Assembly: GCA_029862005.1 (NCBI GenBank)
Contig: JAOTYD010000015.1
Coordinates: 16,942 to 80,941, forward strand
Reading direction: 5' to 3'
Source of the DNA: Gammaproteobacteria bacterium
GTDB lineage: Bacteria > Pseudomonadota > Gammaproteobacteria > GCA-001735895
DNA: 64,000 bases
The notes under the pieces were generated by a model. It searched no databases. It was not told where the DNA came from and saw nothing but the letters and a program-made list of their open reading frames with translations. The first letter of the stretch is position 1. Each line of letters begins with the position of its first letter. A program made the translations under genes and the position numbers. Positions 1-7,690 of the stretch are shown piece after piece.

Positions 1-1134
1 GCCATATACCCGGTAAGGTATACCGCGTGTAAACAGTGTTTCTTCAAACTGGCGCGACTGGGCGTTGGAACGGTAAAGCACCGCGATTTCGTTGCGGCTT
101 CGCCCCTGTGCCACCCAGTTCTCGATGCGGTCGATGACGAAACGGGCCTCATCCTTCTCGTTGTACGCCGAGTAAAACAGAATTGGCTCACCGTCGGCGC
201 TATCGGTCCACAGTTCCTTGCCAAGGCGCGAGCGATTGTTATCGATCAGGGCATTCGCGGCTTTCAATATGGTGCCGGTGGAGCGGTAATTCTGTTCCAG
301 GCGAATAACCTGGGTATTGGCAAAGTCTTTCTGGAAATGGTGGATGTTTTCAATGCGCGCACCGCGCCAGCCGTAAATCGACTGATCATCATCGCCAACC
401 ACGAACACCGGCGTGTCGGTGCCCGCCAGGAGCCGCATCCAGGCGTACTGGATCGCGTTGGTATCCTGAAATTCATCGACCAGGATATGCTGAAATCGTC
501 GCTGGTAGTGCTCGCGAATATCGTCGTTGTCACGAATCAGTTCGAGTACCCGCAACAACAACTCGGCAAAGTCGACAACACCAGCGCGCTCGCATAGATC
601 CTGGTAGAGACGGTAGATCTCTAACAGCTGCTGCTGGATCGGGTCCTGCCCAGGATCGATATGAGCCGGACGTAAACCCTCATCCTTGTTATGGTTGATA
701 AACCACTGGGCCTGCTTCGGCGGCCAGCGGGCCTCGTCAAGGTCGAGTTGCCGGACGACGCGCTTGACCATGCGTAACTGGTCATCGCTATCCAGGATTT
801 GAAATCCCTGCGGCAAGCCGGCAGCCTCGTAATGCAAACGTAACAGGCGATGCGCGAGCCCGTGAAACGTGCCGACCCACATTGCCGCCGCAGAAATTCC
901 GAGCAGTGATTCGACCCGGGCGCGCATCTCGGCAGCGGCCTTGTTGGTAAAGGTAACCGCGAGCACGCTGTACGGGGATAATCCATCAACTTCGCATAGC
1001 CATGCGACGCGATGCGTAAGCACACGTGTCTTGCCACTGCCAGCCCCGGCAAGCACTAACAGGGGGCCCGGATCGGCGCTAACCGCTTCGCGTTGGCGGT
1101 CGTTCAGGGAGTCGAGTATATGGGATACGTCCAT
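1..1134 (-). CDS. uvrD: DNA helicase II UvrD (5' part, gene runs off the left edge)
   Basis: Superfamily 1A 3'-5' DNA helicase that unwinds DNA in nucleotide excision repair and methyl-directed mismatch repair. I translated the minus strand directly: ATG at 1134 opens MDVSHILDSLNDRQREAV (the Q-motif region), followed by Walker A AGAGSGKT at residues 29-36, the AVTFTNKAAAEMR motif Ia, Walker B VDEFQDTN, VVGDDDQSIYGWRGA (motif III region) and EQNYRST (motif IV). These are typical UvrD/Rep/PcrA motifs. 378 codons are present of about 720 expected; the C-terminal half lies outside the window, so Rep cannot be fully excluded, although the start and motif wording fit UvrD. It is transcribed leftward like the following genes. 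Confidence 0.93.
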   Translation of the reverse strand, partial: MDVSHILDSLNDRQREAVSADPGPLLVLAGAGSGKTRVLTHRVAWLCEVDGLSPYSVLAVTFTNKAAAEMRARVESLLGISAAAMWVGTFHGLAHRLLRLHYEAAGLPQGFQILDSDDQLRMVKRVVRQLDLDEARWPPKQAQWFINHNKDEGLRPAHIDPGQDPIQQQLLEIYRLYQDLCERAGVVDFAELLLRVLELIRDNDDIREHYQRRFQHILVDEFQDTNAIQYAWMRLLAGTDTPVFVVGDDDQSIYGWRGARIENIHHFQKDFANTQVIRLEQNYRSTGTILKAANALIDNNRSRLGKELWTDSADGEPILFYSAYNEKDEARFVIDRIENWVAQGRSRNEIAVLYRSNAQSRQFEETLFTRGIPYRVYG

Positions 1135-1208
1135 TTGCAGCAGGCTTTAAACACAAGCGGACATTGTATCAATTAGGTTGTCCTGCGACAGCAGGAATGA
1201 CGGGAATA

Positions 1209-1505
1209 TCAGATATATCCGTCCAGTACACGTCCCAGTAGCGGGGGATCAGATGCGACTTGCTGGTAGGTATCAATCGCACGACGATTTTGCGGATCGA
1301 CCTGCAGGTTCAGCTGCGGACGATAACGCCTGTCATTGCCAACGCCTTCCAGCAGTTCACCTCGATACACGTAGCTGGGTGATGGCTGTTTGCTGGCGTC
1401 ACGAAACTCACTGGCATTATCCGTGACCGAAGCCACCGGGCGTGTCGCCGGTTGGTCCGGATAAATCGGGAGTTGCTTGGGTTTAGCTGTGATAATGTAA
1501 TTCAC
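1209..1505 (-). CDS. Small hypothetical protein (98 aa)
   Basis: GTG start at 1505 and 98 codons. I do not recognise the family with certainty. The protein is hydrophilic, has no signal peptide or membrane segment, is rich in Pro, Gln and Arg, and ends in a segment with the pattern RRAIDTYQQVA followed by LLGRVLDGYI. Short gammaproteobacterial proteins of unknown function often end in a similar Y-containing helix, and this suggests a real gene rather than a chance ORF. It lies alone between uvrD (73 bp away) and moaE (83 bp away), on the same strand. No clear Shine-Dalgarno sequence precedes the GTG. Confidence 0.55.
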   Translation of the reverse strand: MNYIITAKPKQLPIYPDQPATRPVASVTDNASEFRDASKQPSPSYVYRGELLEGVGNDRRYRPQLNLQVDPQNRRAIDTYQQVASDPPLLGRVLDGYI

Positions 1506-1588
1506 GAATCATACTCGCAGCGCGTGCATTTCAGTTCACTTCCGGGGCAGTATATATGGCCAAAATGCGTGGATTTTGTCGATTTTGT

Positions 1589-2038
1589 TCAGGTATCCCA
1601 CTTTTTTTGTGCAAATATGTCACTTTTTCGCGATTCTACCCACTTCACACCTTGATCGCTAACTTCTTTTTTCCAGAAGGGCGCGTCGGTTTTAAGATAG
1701 TCCATGATAAATTCACAGGCCTCAAAGGCATCCGCCCGATGCGCGCTCAGCACCGAGACCAGCACGATCTGATCGGCCGGCGCTAACGCGCCGACGCGAT
1801 GAATAATCCCCAGATCGATTATTTTCCAGCGTCGCTGGGCCTTTTCGGCGATATCCTGCAGTGCCTTTTCAGTCATACCCGGGTAGTGCTCAAGCGTCAT
1901 CTGCTGCAAAGCGTCATTTTCGAGATCGCGCACCAATCCGATGAAACTGGCGATGGCACCGACATTGTTGCGTTCCGCCAGCAGTTCCCGGTTAAGCGCC
2001 GCGATGTCAAAATCTTCCTGCTGGATTCGGATTATCAT
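1589..2038 (-). CDS. moaE: Molybdopterin synthase catalytic subunit MoaE
   Basis: Large subunit of molybdopterin synthase. It transfers sulfur from thiocarboxylated MoaD to cyclic pyranopterin monophosphate to make molybdopterin. The 149-residue product matches the usual MoaE length and shows the family motifs FIGLVRD, TLEHYPGMTEKAL, IIHRVG, AHRADAFEA and IMDYLKTDAPFWKKE, the last containing the active-site lysines. I chose ATG 2038 over the adjacent in-frame GTG 2041 because a GAGGT Shine-Dalgarno lies a few bases upstream. It starts 9 bp after moeA ends, so the two are probably cotranscribed. No moaD, moaA or moaC is in the window; MoaD must be encoded elsewhere. Confidence 0.96.
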   Translation of the reverse strand: MIIRIQQEDFDIAALNRELLAERNNVGAIASFIGLVRDLENDALQQMTLEHYPGMTEKALQDIAEKAQRRWKIIDLGIIHRVGALAPADQIVLVSVLSAHRADAFEACEFIMDYLKTDAPFWKKEVSDQGVKWVESRKSDIFAQKKWDT

Positions 2039-2046
2039 CACCTACC

Positions 2047-3279
2047 TCACGAGAAAAACTGGGCGAAAGGCAGATAGTTTACACGCTCCCCGGCCTTTAC
2101 CGTCTGGTTCTCGGCGATTTCGACGAAGCCATCGGCCCATACGGTCGAAGTCAGCACGCCCGAATCCTGGTTCGGATAAACCTGGACCACGGTTTGGCCA
2201 TCGGCATCGAGGGCAAGCCTGGCACGTAAAAACTCTCGCCGGCTATCAGGTTTCGGCCAGTCAAAGTCGGCCGTTATGGGCAAAGCAACGGGCTTATGCC
2301 AGGAGCGGCCCTGCATAAGCTGAATCACCGGGCAAACAAACAGGCAAAAGGTTGCAAACACCGATACCGGGTTACCCGGCAAACCGAGAAAAGCAGTGTC
2401 GTTGATCTGGCCGTAGGCGAGTGGTTTCCCCGGTTTGATCGCCAGACGCCAAAGTCGTAGCTCGCCGAGCTGTTCGATTGCGATCCGCACGTGATCTTCG
2501 TCGCCCACCGAGACCCCGCCCGTGGTTACCACAAGGTCAGCCTGGGTCGAGGCGCGAGACATCGCTTCCCGCGTCGCCGCCAGCGTATCGCCAACCAGTC
2601 CCAGGTCGACAATTTCGCAACCCATCGATTCAAGCAGGCCGTGCAAAGTGTAGCGATTTGAATCGTATATTTTACCCGCGCCAAGCACCTCTCCCGGCTC
2701 CACCAGTTCGTCGCCGGTCAAAAACATACCCACCCTGATCGGCGCATAAACCGGCAGGCTTTGCATTCCGACCGATGCAGCAAGCCCGATATCCTGGGCC
2801 CTGAGGCGACGGCCTGCGCTTAGAATGGTCGTACCATGCTGAATATCGTTGCCGGCCGGCCGGATGTTGCTGCCCTTCGCCGGGCGCGCATCGAAACTGA
2901 TTTGATGATCGTCCGCCTCGACCTGTTCCTGCATGATGACGGCATCGGCGCCATCGGGTATGGGGGCACCGGTAAAGATGCGCGCGGCAGTGCCCGCAGC
3001 CAGAGGTTCGGCGGCTGCACCGGCGGGGATGCGCTGCGAGAGCGGCAAAGACGTTTTACCATTCGCTGCCAGATCGGTGGTATTGATTGCATAGCCATCC
3101 ATCGCCGACATCGCGCAACCCGGCACATCGATTTCGGCATCAATAGACTGCGCCAGTACCGACCCCAGTGTCTGCCTCAGCGGCGTATCAATGATCGGGC
3201 CTGAGGACGCAATACCCCTGGTCAGCTGTTCGAGCGCTTCATCGTAAGCCAGCAACGGAGAGGTGTCACAACGGTTCAT
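2047..3279 (-). CDS. moeA: Molybdopterin molybdenumtransferase MoeA
   Basis: Inserts molybdate into adenylylated molybdopterin to form molybdenum cofactor. The 410-residue length is standard. Visible landmarks: SAMDGYA at residues 58-64, TGAPIPDGADAV near 103-114, TTGGVSVGD at 252-260 in the MoCF-binding domain, PGKPLAYG near 273 and GLPGNPVS at 289-296. ATG at 3279. It lies between the zeta-like kinase gene (11 bp away) and moaE (8 bp away), so the three are probably one transcription unit, and this links the unknown kinase to cofactor genes at least by transcription. Confidence 0.97.
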   Translation of the reverse strand: MNRCDTSPLLAYDEALEQLTRGIASSGPIIDTPLRQTLGSVLAQSIDAEIDVPGCAMSAMDGYAINTTDLAANGKTSLPLSQRIPAGAAAEPLAAGTAARIFTGAPIPDGADAVIMQEQVEADDHQISFDARPAKGSNIRPAGNDIQHGTTILSAGRRLRAQDIGLAASVGMQSLPVYAPIRVGMFLTGDELVEPGEVLGAGKIYDSNRYTLHGLLESMGCEIVDLGLVGDTLAATREAMSRASTQADLVVTTGGVSVGDEDHVRIAIEQLGELRLWRLAIKPGKPLAYGQINDTAFLGLPGNPVSVFATFCLFVCPVIQLMQGRSWHKPVALPITADFDWPKPDSRREFLRARLALDADGQTVVQVYPNQDSGVLTSTVWADGFVEIAENQTVKAGERVNYLPFAQFFS

Positions 3280-3290
3280 GTCAGCCTTCT

Positions 3291-5138
3291 TTAGTCCAGA
3301 CAGCCCATGGTATGCAGCCGCGCTTCGTCAGACAATGAAATCGCGGATCGCTGCTCGATACTCGCGAGACAGTCGGGGAACCCCGGAACCATCGCTTGTA
3401 GGGCCGCGAGCGCGGTTTCATCCTTCAGAACTTGCTTAATCATATCAGGATCAATCCAGCTGATCTTGCCGGATTCCATGTGGGCGTATATTTTTCCGGC
3501 GACACGATCAACAAAATTGATCACGGGTATTCGTGCAGCGCACTTGACCAGGAATCCTGTGTTCAATGCCGGCACCATCGCATCATCAGCAGGATAAACG
3601 TCAACCGGATCTTTGGCCTCAATATTAATTCTGGTGTACCGCTCGATATCGAGCATGCATTTGAAATCCAGAATATTCAGTTCGCCGTTCAATCCAAATG
3701 CAATCGTGCGCGGCTTGCTCCCTTTGGTAACACTATTGTCAAGAAATTCGTAATATACAGTTTTGTCTTTGTGCAAAGCCCAGGTAAAAAACAGGGCCGG
3801 GATGCCCTTGAAGGCTTCCACGTTGTGATCGAGCAGATCGTCGACGGCCTTGAAGCGTCCGACCTGAAGGCCACGCAACCAGGCCCGTTCAACCGTTGCC
3901 TCAGGCGGCGTCACGATAAAGGTCAGGTAGACGGTACGGCCAAAGCGTGTCAGTAAATTACTGCCCTCCTCGGTATCTTTTCCAGGCGCAAAACTGTCGA
4001 ATCGAAAGCGATCGATTAGCAGGTGCGAGATTCGACCCTGTTCGGCTTTTTGCGCGATATAGCGATCGAGTTTCTGGTCGACAATCGGAATTTCGTCACC
4101 CACCAGGGTGCCGGCATATTTGTAAGCCGGGCCCAGAGTATCGTAATCCAGCAGGAATTTGCGCCAGATATCCGGGCTAATTAACGCAAAATCCTGCCAA
4201 TTCAACCCCAGCCTCTCGGTATGCTTATGCTGGAGTGGTCGCATCGTGCTCTTGCCCGAGGCCGAAGCCCCCTTGACGTTGATGACCACGGGCTCTGCTT
4301 GGGGGCGCAACACCGGATATCCCTCGCGTTCCGCGGCCTGCGACACCAGGGGTGCGATGGCTTCACCGATTATTTCGCTGCCATGGCTATTGCAGACCAG
4401 ACCCGTGGTCAGCGTCGTCAACAGCGCTTTATCCCCCACCAAACGACCGTGTTTAACGACAATCGCGCGCGTCACCCGGGCGAGTTCACGGTAGACCGCG
4501 GAAAACAATTTATCGCCAGTTGAGTTAGCGCTTTCATCCCAGCCGGAAATAAAGCGCTGGTTACGCTGTTCAGCAGTTTCTGACACTGCTGGTGCTTTCT
4601 TTTTACCGCCAGAACCGAATAACCGGGAAAGTTTAAAGCCGGTACGGGCATTTTCGACCGGCGCTGTTTGCGCAAATATGCTTTCGCTTAACGTTTGATC
4701 AACTATTGCCCGAGCCTGCTGATCCAGTTGCGCATGACGTTCACAGATCGTGGCCATTTCCGGCTCGATATATACTGACAGGATTCGGTTTGCCACATCG
4801 CGAAAATTTATTCCGAGGTCTTCATATCGGGTTCCATCAGAGACAAAAATATCGGCGGAAACACGTATCAATAATTCATGTACTACAAGTCTTTGCGGCC
4901 GGAAAAACACCATTTGCTGGACTGGCAGACCGGTAAAATCGCTGAGCTCGGTGGCGCTTTCGATTGTTGAAAATACGTTTTCCGACCGAAATATGGTTGA
5001 CAACGGCAAGTATTTTACGGGCAGGGTTGACTTGATACCGGGATTCCAGGCATCCGCGTTTTCATCCGCCGAGGGAATATTGCTTATCCCGGACAAATCC
5101 GTCGATCCCGGTTGGACAAATCCTGTCTGGTCCAGCAT
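3291..5138 (-). CDS. Zeta-toxin-like P-loop kinase domain protein (615 aa)
   Basis: Unrecognised large protein with a P-loop kinase core in its second half. Visible are the Walker A GASASGKST at residues 290-298, SPDIWRK at 321-327, a long helix around residues 349-368, LLIDRFRF near 373-380, and TPPEATVERAWLRG near 410-423 followed by GRFKAVDDLL. The order Walker A, PDxxR-like motif, then PPE-R-RG-GR resembles the zeta toxin / UDP-N-acetylglucosamine kinase fold. The first 280 residues are of unknown fold, and about 185 residues follow the kinase core. No antitoxin-like small gene is adjacent. It starts 9 bp downstream of recG and ends 11 bp before moeA. The substrate cannot be deduced; kinase-like fold is an inference from motifs. 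Confidence 0.7.
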   Translation of the reverse strand: MLDQTGFVQPGSTDLSGISNIPSADENADAWNPGIKSTLPVKYLPLSTIFRSENVFSTIESATELSDFTGLPVQQMVFFRPQRLVVHELLIRVSADIFVSDGTRYEDLGINFRDVANRILSVYIEPEMATICERHAQLDQQARAIVDQTLSESIFAQTAPVENARTGFKLSRLFGSGGKKKAPAVSETAEQRNQRFISGWDESANSTGDKLFSAVYRELARVTRAIVVKHGRLVGDKALLTTLTTGLVCNSHGSEIIGEAIAPLVSQAAEREGYPVLRPQAEPVVINVKGASASGKSTMRPLQHKHTERLGLNWQDFALISPDIWRKFLLDYDTLGPAYKYAGTLVGDEIPIVDQKLDRYIAQKAEQGRISHLLIDRFRFDSFAPGKDTEEGSNLLTRFGRTVYLTFIVTPPEATVERAWLRGLQVGRFKAVDDLLDHNVEAFKGIPALFFTWALHKDKTVYYEFLDNSVTKGSKPRTIAFGLNGELNILDFKCMLDIERYTRINIEAKDPVDVYPADDAMVPALNTGFLVKCAARIPVINFVDRVAGKIYAHMESGKISWIDPDMIKQVLKDETALAALQAMVPGFPDCLASIEQRSAISLSDEARLHTMGCLD

Positions 5139-5147
5139 CGATCACGC

Positions 5148-7241
5148 TTATCCGACATCGGTATAGTCCTGACGCGCGCCGATCCAGTTGCGCAGCAGTT
5201 CTGCGCGGATGGTAGCGTTTTCGGGCAATTGCATCAGCTTTGCAAGCACCTCGACCTGAGCAAACCATTGCTGATCGCGCATCAGGTCGGCTATCTTGAA
5301 ACTCATTTCGCCCGTTTGACGAGTCCCCAGCACCTCTCCTGCGCCACGAAGTTCGAGGTCTTTTTCGGCTATCGCGAAACCATCCTGGGTGCTACGGATG
5401 ATTTCGAGGCGCGTTCGCGCCAGCTCGGAAAGATCGCTCCTGACCAGCAAGATACAAAAGCTTTCGCGCGCTCCGCGCCCGACACGACCGCGCAGCTGGT
5501 GAATTTGCGCCAGGCCAAGGCGCTCCGGGTTTTCGATAATCATGATGCTGGCATTGGGCACATCGACACCAACCTCGATCACCGTCGTCGCGACAAGTAT
5601 ATCGACATCGCGATTCTTGAAGGCGTTGATCGTGGCTTCCTTGTCCGCAGGCTTCAGGCGTCCATGCACCATGCCGATCGACAACTGGGGTAGCTGTTGG
5701 CAAAGCAGGTCATAGGTCATTTCCGCAGCCTCGTACTGCAGCGCGTCCGATTCTTCAATCAGGGTGCAAACCCAGTAAACCTGCCCGCCTTCGGCGCAGG
5801 CGCCAGCCACCCGCTGGATCAGGCTATCACGCTGCTGCTCCGAGATGATCGATGTCGTCACCGGTTTGCGTCCCGGCGGCAATTCATCGATCTGGGAGTA
5901 ATCGAGATCGGCGTATATCGACATCGCCATGGTGCGCGGTATCGGGGTCGCTGTCATGATCAGTTGATGTGCCATCTCGTCATCGCGGGTTTTGCGCTGC
6001 AACGCGAGTCGCTGGTCAACACCGAAGCGATGTTGCTCGTCGAAAATAATAAATCCGAGACGACTAAACTCAACACTCGCCTGGAACAGCGCATGGGTAC
6101 CGACCACGACCTGCGCTTCCCCGCCCGCAATCAGCGACAGCTTTTGTTCCCGTTTCTTTCCCTTGTCGGCACCGACCAGGTTCAACACGGTTATTCCGAG
6201 AGGTTCCAGCCAGCCGCTGAAGTTCTGAAAATGCTGTTCGGCAAGAATTTCGGTTGGCGCCATTAGTACGGCCTGGTAGCCCGATTCGATCACCGGTAAA
6301 CAGGCAAGCGCGGCAACCACGGTTTTACCCGAGCCGACGTCGCCCTGTACCAGTCGAATCATCGGTTTAGCGGCGGCGAAATCCTGCATAAGCTCGCCCA
6401 GCACACGCTGCTGGGCACCGGTCAACTCGAACTGAAGCTCCTGTATCAGTCGTTGCTGCAGTTTTTCGGCTGGCTGGATCGCAGGCGTTTTGCGACTGCG
6501 AATCTGTCGCCGGCGTTCGAGCAGGGCAAGACGGTGCGCAGCGAGTTCTTCGACTATAAAGCGATACTGTGCCGGATGCCTGTGCTGCGCAATCAGCTCA
6601 CTATCGCGTTTGTTTTCGGGGTTATGCAAATCAATCATCGCCGACGCAAATCCGGGAAATCCATTCTCATCGAGCCAGGTCTGCGGCAAGGTTTCGGCAA
6701 TGCCTTCAGATTTAAGCTTGTCGATGGCCTGCTGCACGATGCGTTTTATCGATATCTGGTGCAATCCTTCGGTAGTCGGATAAATAGGGGTCAGGGATTG
6801 CGGCAGTGGAGGAGGATTGTCGACATCGATGACTTCGGTTTCAGGATGAATCATTTCGAGCTCACCCTGGGCTGATCTGACTTCACCGAAACAGCGCAAC
6901 CAGGCGCCTTTTTCGAACTGTTTTTGTTGATTCGCACTGAAATAGAAGAAGCGAACCGCGATCACCCCGGTTGCGTCTCCAAGCTTTGCCGCGAGTACGC
7001 GCCGCGATCGTCCCTGGCGTCGGAAGTGCACGCTGGCGTGCAACACCTCGGCTTCAATCTGGCTGCGCCGCCCCGGCTGTAAAGATCCGATCGGGGATAC
7101 GAAAGTGCGGTCTTCGTAACGCAGCGGTAAATGAAATAACAGATCGCGCTGGGTGTTCAAGCCCATTTTCAGCAGCTTTTCCGCTACCTTGGGACCAACG
7201 CCTTTGAGATACCGTAATCCTTGAGCCGACCAGTGCTCCAT
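5148..7241 (-). CDS. recG: ATP-dependent DNA helicase RecG
   Basis: Branch-migration helicase that regresses stalled forks and processes Holliday junctions and R-loops. Start set at ATG 7241 (MEHWSAQGLRYLKGVGP), giving 697 residues, the usual length; a longer ORF reading would overlap ridA and has no RecG similarity. An N-terminal helix-hairpin-helix-like segment leads to LPLRYEDRT near 39-46 and an OB wedge domain. Helicase motifs follow: Walker A GDVGSGKT at 300-307, DEQH at 401-404 (DExH box), TATPIPRT, and the C-terminal LRGRVGRG. It begins 7 bp after ridA and is tightly spaced to the next gene. Confidence 0.97.
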   Translation of the reverse strand: MEHWSAQGLRYLKGVGPKVAEKLLKMGLNTQRDLLFHLPLRYEDRTFVSPIGSLQPGRRSQIEAEVLHASVHFRRQGRSRRVLAAKLGDATGVIAVRFFYFSANQQKQFEKGAWLRCFGEVRSAQGELEMIHPETEVIDVDNPPPLPQSLTPIYPTTEGLHQISIKRIVQQAIDKLKSEGIAETLPQTWLDENGFPGFASAMIDLHNPENKRDSELIAQHRHPAQYRFIVEELAAHRLALLERRRQIRSRKTPAIQPAEKLQQRLIQELQFELTGAQQRVLGELMQDFAAAKPMIRLVQGDVGSGKTVVAALACLPVIESGYQAVLMAPTEILAEQHFQNFSGWLEPLGITVLNLVGADKGKKREQKLSLIAGGEAQVVVGTHALFQASVEFSRLGFIIFDEQHRFGVDQRLALQRKTRDDEMAHQLIMTATPIPRTMAMSIYADLDYSQIDELPPGRKPVTTSIISEQQRDSLIQRVAGACAEGGQVYWVCTLIEESDALQYEAAEMTYDLLCQQLPQLSIGMVHGRLKPADKEATINAFKNRDVDILVATTVIEVGVDVPNASIMIIENPERLGLAQIHQLRGRVGRGARESFCILLVRSDLSELARTRLEIIRSTQDGFAIAEKDLELRGAGEVLGTRQTGEMSFKIADLMRDQQWFAQVEVLAKLMQLPENATIRAELLRNWIGARQDYTDVG

Positions 7242-7248
7242 GCAACTG

Positions 7249-7632
7249 CTAATCGATAACCAGTACCGCGTCCATCTCGACGCCAACCGCTTTCGGCAGG
7301 GCGGCAACACCGATCGCGGCCCGGGCCGGGTACGGCTGTTGAAAATACCGGCCCATGATTTCATTGACGGTCGGGAAGTTACCGAGGTCGGTCAGGTAGA
7401 TATTCAACTTGACCACATCGGCAAGGCTTCCCCCGGAAGCCGTGGCAACCGCAGCGAGATTATCGAAAACCCGCGTGATTTCAGCTTCGATACCGCCGCT
7501 GACGACCTCCATGGTGGCCGGATCGAGTGGTATCTGTCCGGAGACATAGACCGTATTATCAACCTTGACAGCTTGCGAGTAAGTGCCGATTGCCTGGGGT
7601 GCGGCATCGGTTTGAATAATGGTTTTGGCCAT
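7249..7632 (-). CDS. ridA: Reactive intermediate deaminase RidA
   Basis: Hydrolyses 2-aminoacrylate and related enamine/imine intermediates made by PLP enzymes, protecting those enzymes from damage. The 127-residue length and the motifs [26 protein letters not shown] and [23 protein letters not shown] fit the RidA/YjgF subfamily. The arginine in YPAR is the catalytic one that contacts the substrate carboxylate, so an active deaminase is expected. It lies between spoT and recG on the same strand, an arrangement also seen in Pseudomonas-type genomes. Confidence 0.95.
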   Translation of the reverse strand: MAKTIIQTDAAPQAIGTYSQAVKVDNTVYVSGQIPLDPATMEVVSGGIEAEITRVFDNLAAVATASGGSLADVVKLNIYLTDLGNFPTVNEIMGRYFQQPYPARAAIGVAALPKAVGVEMDAVLVID

Positions 7633-7690
7633 GCTCTGTCTCCGGTTCAGAAATTCTGGATTATGCGGGTATTAGCCACGCTGACAATCA

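Noticed and set aside
621..1052. 143-codon minus-strand ORF over uvrD
   Set aside because: Shadow frame; the UvrD frame is confirmed by motifs.
3291..5138. Classic toxin-antitoxin pair (zeta/epsilon)
   Set aside because: No small antitoxin gene is adjacent on either side; the domain is within a long protein in an operon of housekeeping genes.
7242..7364. Upstream extension of recG
   Set aside because: Overlaps ridA in another frame and does not resemble RecG; the ATG at 7241 fits the family.
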